This document shows positions 8,403-10,769 of a stretch of 10,769 bases of DNA, in pieces. Both the position numbers and the translations under genes were made by a program. Below the pieces are notes generated by a model. That model worked only from the letters and a program-made list of their open reading frames with translations, was not told the origin of the DNA and did not search any database. The stretch comes from Bacteroides sp. UBA7333 (GTDB lineage Bacteria; Bacteroidota; Bacteroidia; Bacteroidales; Bacteroidaceae): NCBI GenBank assembly GCA_002471195.1, contig DKPN01000071.1, positions 44,786 through 55,554 on the forward strand, read 5' to 3'. Positions within the stretch are counted from its first letter, which is position 1; the number at the start of each line of letters is the position of its first letter.

Positions 8403-8414
8403 AGTTTTGAAAAC
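8403..8414. repeat. Short palindrome in the tolC/MFS divergent intergenic region
   Basis: GTTTTGAAAAC (8404-8414) is an 11-bp perfect odd-centred palindrome. On the minus strand it overlaps TATGTTTT, a one-mismatch fit to the -7 consensus TAnnTTTG about 65 bp before the TolC start. It could be an operator, but it is short and AT-rich. The rest of 8349-8499 holds no other convincing signal; toward the MFS gene the nearest -7-like string, TAATTTGC (8465-8472), is a poor match. Confidence 0.2.
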
Positions 8415-8499
8415 ATATTATGACAGTTTATTTGTTTTAAGAAAATATCTTAATGTGCAATCGATAATTTGCAGGTAAGATCTTTTTATAGATAAATAA

Positions 8500-9708
8500 A
8501 TGAAAATGTATATGATAAGTCTCAAAAATGTTCGATTGCAAGTGATTTCTACCATGTTTTGCTTTTTTATTATGGGGTCTATCGAAATGGTTGGAATTGC
8601 TTCGAATTATATAAAAGTTTCTTTAAATCTTACTGATACGCAGGCTAACATTTTACCCTCATTGGTTTACATATGGTTTTTAGTTTGTACAATTCCAACC
8701 GGAGTATTGATGAATAAAGTAGGAATGAAAAAAACCGTAATTCTTAGTATGTTAGTTTTAGCGATGTCAACGTTGATACCCTTATTTTTGAATACTTATC
8801 TAGCAATGGTTGTATGTTTTATCTTTTTAGGGATTAGTAATGTGGCTTTGCAATCGTCAGCATATCCTTTATTTTCGAATATCATTAAAAAGGAAAAACT
8901 TTTTTTTCAATTCACGTTTGGGGAGTTTATAAAAACCGTTTCTTGTTTTGTAGCACCTTACGCAGCAATAATAGGATCGTTGTATTTCAAAAATTTTTTT
9001 GGGTTAGGTTGGAAAGTCTTGTTCTTGTTTTATTTTTTAATAACTATTACTGCAATATTGCTTATTTCAAATCTGAAAAATGAAAAAGAAGATGTTTCTA
9101 ATTCGAAAAATGTTAATTTCTCTTCATTGAAACTATTAGCTAAGCCTTTTATTTTATTATCCTTTATCGCTGTCATGTGCCATGTTGGTATTGATATTGG
9201 CATGAATACAAATCTTCCAAAGCTGATGATGCATAAATTGGATGTATCTTTAGAAATAGCATCATTCTCGTCAGCTTTATATTTTATATTCCGATTGATG
9301 GGTGGATTGATTTGGTCGTTTATTATTGCAAAGACCTCAAAGGTTTTATTTTTTTATATTAGCGTAGCGTTGATGTTTATTGGTGTATCCGCTATGTATA
9401 TTGTAGACACTAAGGTTATGCTTTATGTTTTGATTGCATTAGTTGGTGTTGGTAATGCCAGCATATTTCCGGTTATAATAACTGAAGCAATAACCAAATA
9501 TCCCATATTGAAAGATAAAATATCGGTTTTGATGATAATGGGACAATTTGGTGGAGCAATATTTCCTCTATCAATGGGTATTTTATTAGATTATTTCAAT
9601 ATTTACTATTCATATCTTGTTATTTTAATAGGCATTTTATATTTATTATATTATTCCTTAAGGTTGGGGTATTTGAAAACAGAATCTACTATAGAGATGC
9701 CGAAATAA
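8500..9708 (+). CDS. MFS transporter, FucP-like (FHS) type
   Basis: Inner-membrane secondary transporter of the major facilitator superfamily, 402 residues with about 12 hydrophobic segments and a central loop near 190-210 (NLKNEKEDVSNSKNVNFSS) separating the halves. The 2-3 loop GVLMNKVGMKKT (68-79) is a variant of MFS motif A (G-x-x-x-D-x-x-G-x-K), with Asn where Asp is usual. The overall pattern (IMGSIEMVGIASNYIKVSLNL, GVGNASIFPVIITEAI) resembles the fucose:H+ symporter-like branch that is common in Bacteroidota, often importing sugars; this is recognition by eye and the substrate is inference. ATG also occurs at residues 3 and 5, so the start may be 6-12 nt later. It is divergent from the TolC operon, stands alone, and lacks an adjacent sugar-utilisation gene. 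Base composition looks AT-rich, with many T-runs. Confidence 0.85.
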   Translation: MKMYMISLKNVRLQVISTMFCFFIMGSIEMVGIASNYIKVSLNLTDTQANILPSLVYIWFLVCTIPTGVLMNKVGMKKTVILSMLVLAMSTLIPLFLNTYLAMVVCFIFLGISNVALQSSAYPLFSNIIKKEKLFFQFTFGEFIKTVSCFVAPYAAIIGSLYFKNFFGLGWKVLFLFYFLITITAILLISNLKNEKEDVSNSKNVNFSSLKLLAKPFILLSFIAVMCHVGIDIGMNTNLPKLMMHKLDVSLEIASFSSALYFIFRLMGGLIWSFIIAKTSKVLFFYISVALMFIGVSAMYIVDTKVMLYVLIALVGVGNASIFPVIITEAITKYPILKDKISVLMIMGQFGGAIFPLSMGILLDYFNIYYSYLVILIGILYLLYYSLRLGYLKTESTIEMPK

Positions 9709-9835
9709 TCGATGTTAGAGATGTTTTGGAAGAATATTGATTTTATTTAAAAAAAATATTTCTATATACTGTTTTGAAATTTAGATAGTTAGTGACTTTG
9801 TGTAAAAAAGCCACAAAAAAAACATTATAAAAGGC

Positions 9836-9866
9836 TTGCATAGTTAAAAAGTATGCCCTATCTTTG
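9836..9866 (+). promoter_or_regulatory. Promoter of tRNA-Ser (-33 TTG and -7 TATCTTTG)
   Basis: TTG at 9836-9838 and TATCTTTG at 9859-9866 are separated by 20 bp, the expected arrangement for the Bacteroidota primary sigma factor. Transcription should begin near 9871-9873, about 22 nt before the mature tRNA. It is the best promoter in the window, because both boxes and their spacing fit. Confidence 0.7.
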
Positions 9867-9876
9867 CATCGCAATT

Positions 9877-9994
9877 GGGAACAAATGCTCACAAGGAAGT
9901 TTGGGTGAGTGGCTGAAACCAGCAGTTTGCTAAACTGCCGTACGAGTAATCGTACCGGGGGTTCGAATCCCCCAGCTTCCGCTTCCTTGTTCCC
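9877..9994 (+). other. Complementary leader and trailer flanking tRNA-Ser
   Basis: GGGAACAA at 9877-9884 is the exact reverse complement of TTGTTCCC at 9987-9994, and ACAAGGAAG at 9891-9899 (leader plus the first acceptor bases) is the exact reverse complement of CTTCCTTGT at 9982-9990. In the precursor RNA the trailer can extend the acceptor stem with the leader, or displace the true 3' acceptor strand. The trailer runs into a T-rich stretch (TTTTGCTTTTC, 9995-10005), which may help end transcription. This is an inference from base pairing only. Confidence 0.4.
9895..9981 (+). tRNA. tRNA-Ser(GCT)
   Basis: The 87 nt fold as a class II tRNA. The acceptor stem GGAAGTT (9895-9901) pairs with AGCTTCC (9974-9980), including one G-T wobble, and the discriminator is G9981 as expected for serine. 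The anticodon stem GCAGT/ACTGC (9922-9926 with 9934-9938) encloses a loop with anticodon GCT at 9929-9931, reading AGC/AGU serine codons. A long variable arm, GTACG (9940-9944) with CGTAC (9951-9955), is characteristic of tRNA-Ser. The T arm is GGGGG-TTCGAAT-CCCCC (9957-9973). The 3' CCA is not encoded (the bases after G9981 are CTT) and must be added after transcription. Confidence 0.97.
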
Positions 9995-10089
9995 TTTTGC
10001 TTTTCTTTCCTCACCATATTTTTCACACTTATTTTATAATTCATATTGTTGTTGCTTTTTAATCATAAAAAATGCATCAATAAATTTAT

Positions 10090-10123
10090 TTGTGTAATAA
10101 TGTATTATCTTTGCATTACACAA
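10090..10123 (+). repeat. Perfect 9-bp inverted repeat over the DUF3332 gene promoter
   Basis: TTGTGTAAT (10090-10098) and ATTACACAA (10115-10123) are exact reverse complements separated by 16 bp. A second small inverted repeat, TAATA-ATG-TATTA (10095-10107), lies partly inside. The whole element encloses the -7 octamer at 10106-10113 and the probable transcription start, a good position for a repressor operator. No regulator gene is nearby. Confidence 0.4.
10106..10113 (+). promoter_or_regulatory. Putative -7 promoter element of the DUF3332 lipoprotein gene
   Basis: TATCTTTG followed by CAT matches the Bacteroidota -7 consensus. The predicted start of transcription is near 10118-10121, giving an AT-rich leader of about 60 nt before ATG 10183. 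The only TTTG upstream (10089-10092) is 13 bp away, too close for a normal -33 box, so the -33 element is weak or absent. Confidence 0.5.
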
Positions 10124-10182
10124 CGGATAATATTTATTAAAAATTAAACGAACAATCATTATTAAACATAAACATTAAAATT

Positions 10183-10737
10183 ATGAGAAAAAGTAAATTT
10201 ACATTTTTGATCGTACTAACTTTAAGCAGCAGTATTTTTTTTAGCTCATGTGTAGGATCATTTGCATTATTTAATCGTGTTTCTTCTTGGAATCAATCAG
10301 TAAGTAGTAAGTTTGTTAATGAGTTGGTGTTTATCGCACTAAATATTATTCCTGTATATGGTGTTTGTTATTTGGCAGATGCATTGGTCATTAACTCAAT
10401 TGAATTCTGGAGTGGTTCAAATCCTATCGCCAATGCTGGTAGTGTAAAAACTGTAAAAGGAGAAAACGGTAATTATATGGTGGAAACTCTGGAAAATGGT
10501 TACTCAATTACAAAAGAGGGTGATGATATTGCAATGGAATTGATTTACAACAACGATAATGATACTTGGAACGTAGTATCAAACGAGGAGTTAAAAGAAT
10601 TGATCAAAATGAACAATGACGGTACTGCTCAACTATATCTGCCTAATGGAACTAGTACAACTGTTACATTGGATGCACAAGGTTTAATGGCTGCTCAAGA
10701 ATTAGCAAATGGTGGTTTGTTTTATGCTGCTCGATAA
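10183..10737 (+). CDS. DUF3332 family lipoprotein
   Basis: Predicted lipoprotein of 184 residues and unknown function. The N-terminus has basic residues (RKSK), a hydrophobic core, and a lipobox-like FSSC with Cys23 as the acylated residue. The residues after Cys (VGSFALFN) have no acidic cluster, so it lacks the Bacteroidota surface-export signal and probably faces the periplasm. A hydrophobic, conserved-looking block follows (FNRVSSWNQSVSSKFVNELV, then ALNIIPVYGVCYLADALVINSIEFWSGSNPIA to about residue 88) and is what I recognise as DUF3332. The C-terminal half is hydrophilic and beta-like, with short repeats of asparagine, threonine and glycine (NDNDTWNVVSNEELKELI, YLPNGTSTTVTLDAQGL). It is preceded by its own -7 element inside an inverted repeat. 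No biochemical role is known to me for this family. Confidence 0.85.
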   Translation: MRKSKFTFLIVLTLSSSIFFSSCVGSFALFNRVSSWNQSVSSKFVNELVFIALNIIPVYGVCYLADALVINSIEFWSGSNPIANAGSVKTVKGENGNYMVETLENGYSITKEGDDIAMELIYNNDNDTWNVVSNEELKELIKMNNDGTAQLYLPNGTSTTVTLDAQGLMAAQELANGGLFYAAR

Positions 10738-10763
10738 TTAATATTAATTCGATATAAATAAAA

Positions 10764-10769
10764 ATGGCT
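10764..10769 (+). CDS. Possible start of a downstream gene, cut by the window edge
   Basis: The window ends with ATGGCT, preceded by an A-rich stretch (ATAAATAAAA) 26 bp after the DUF3332 stop codon. That context is typical of Bacteroidota start sites, so a cotranscribed gene may begin here. Only two codons (Met-Ala) are visible, so this is a weak call and no function can be given. Confidence 0.2.

Noticed and set aside
9797..9817. TTTGTG/CACAAA inverted repeat after the MFS gene as a terminator
   Set aside because: The stem is only 6 bp with a 9-nt loop and is followed by A residues on the plus strand, not T residues, so it does not fit an intrinsic terminator for the MFS gene.
9895..9994. 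tRNA-Ser as an integration site for a mobile element
   Set aside because: The CTTCC duplication at the 3' end is only 5 bp apart in tandem, and there is no integrase, direct-repeat partner or phage gene in the window.
9909..10097. Plus-strand reading frame of 62 codons over the tRNA and its downstream region
   Set aside because: Its first part is the tRNA-Ser gene itself and the remainder is low-complexity sequence; nothing resembles a protein family.
10736..10749. 14-bp perfect palindrome AATTAATATTAATT at the DUF3332 stop codon
   Set aside because: Made only of A and T in an AT-rich intergenic stretch, with no GC stem or T-tract; most likely chance.

Overview
The window reads as chromosomal DNA of a Bacteroidota member, probably Bacteroidales. 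The evidence is AT-rich coding sequence, no Shine-Dalgarno sites before the genes, repeated TATCTTTG octamers matching the Bacteroidota -7 promoter element (TAnnTTTG), a type IX secretion 'plug' family protein, and a DUF3332 lipoprotein. I cannot name a genus.

Layout. From base 53 to 8348 seven genes run on the minus strand. In transcription order they are an exporter operon (TolC-type outer-membrane channel, HlyD-type adaptor, two ABC-2 type permeases; gaps of 15 and 6 bp, then a 17 bp overlap), a MATE drug/cation antiporter with its own probable -7 element, and a cell-envelope pair (monofunctional peptidoglycan glycosyltransferase mtgA and the T9SS plug/DUF5103 protein, 15 bp apart). From 8500 onwards everything is on the plus strand: a 12-TM MFS transporter similar to the FucP-like group, a tRNA-Ser(GCT) with a clear -33/-7 promoter, and a DUF3332 lipoprotein whose promoter sits inside a perfect 9-bp inverted repeat. 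The last six bases may begin another gene.

How the genes fit together. The theme is envelope and transport. TolC, HlyD and the two permeases should form one envelope-spanning export complex, but no ATP-binding subunit is encoded beside them, so either the ATPase lies elsewhere or the complex works without a dedicated one. MATE and MFS are separate inner-membrane carriers. MtgA and the plug protein are cotranscribed envelope genes with no proven functional link.

I saw no CRISPR array, insertion sequence, integrase, toxin-antitoxin pair or defence cluster. The observations most worth a second look are an Ala in MtgA where the glycosyltransferase-51 family normally has its second conserved Glu, the ATPase-less exporter operon, start codons lying in or next to promoter-like -7 elements (MATE, mtgA), the inverted repeat over the DUF3332 promoter, and leader/trailer complementarity around the tRNA. 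No unprecedented system is evident.
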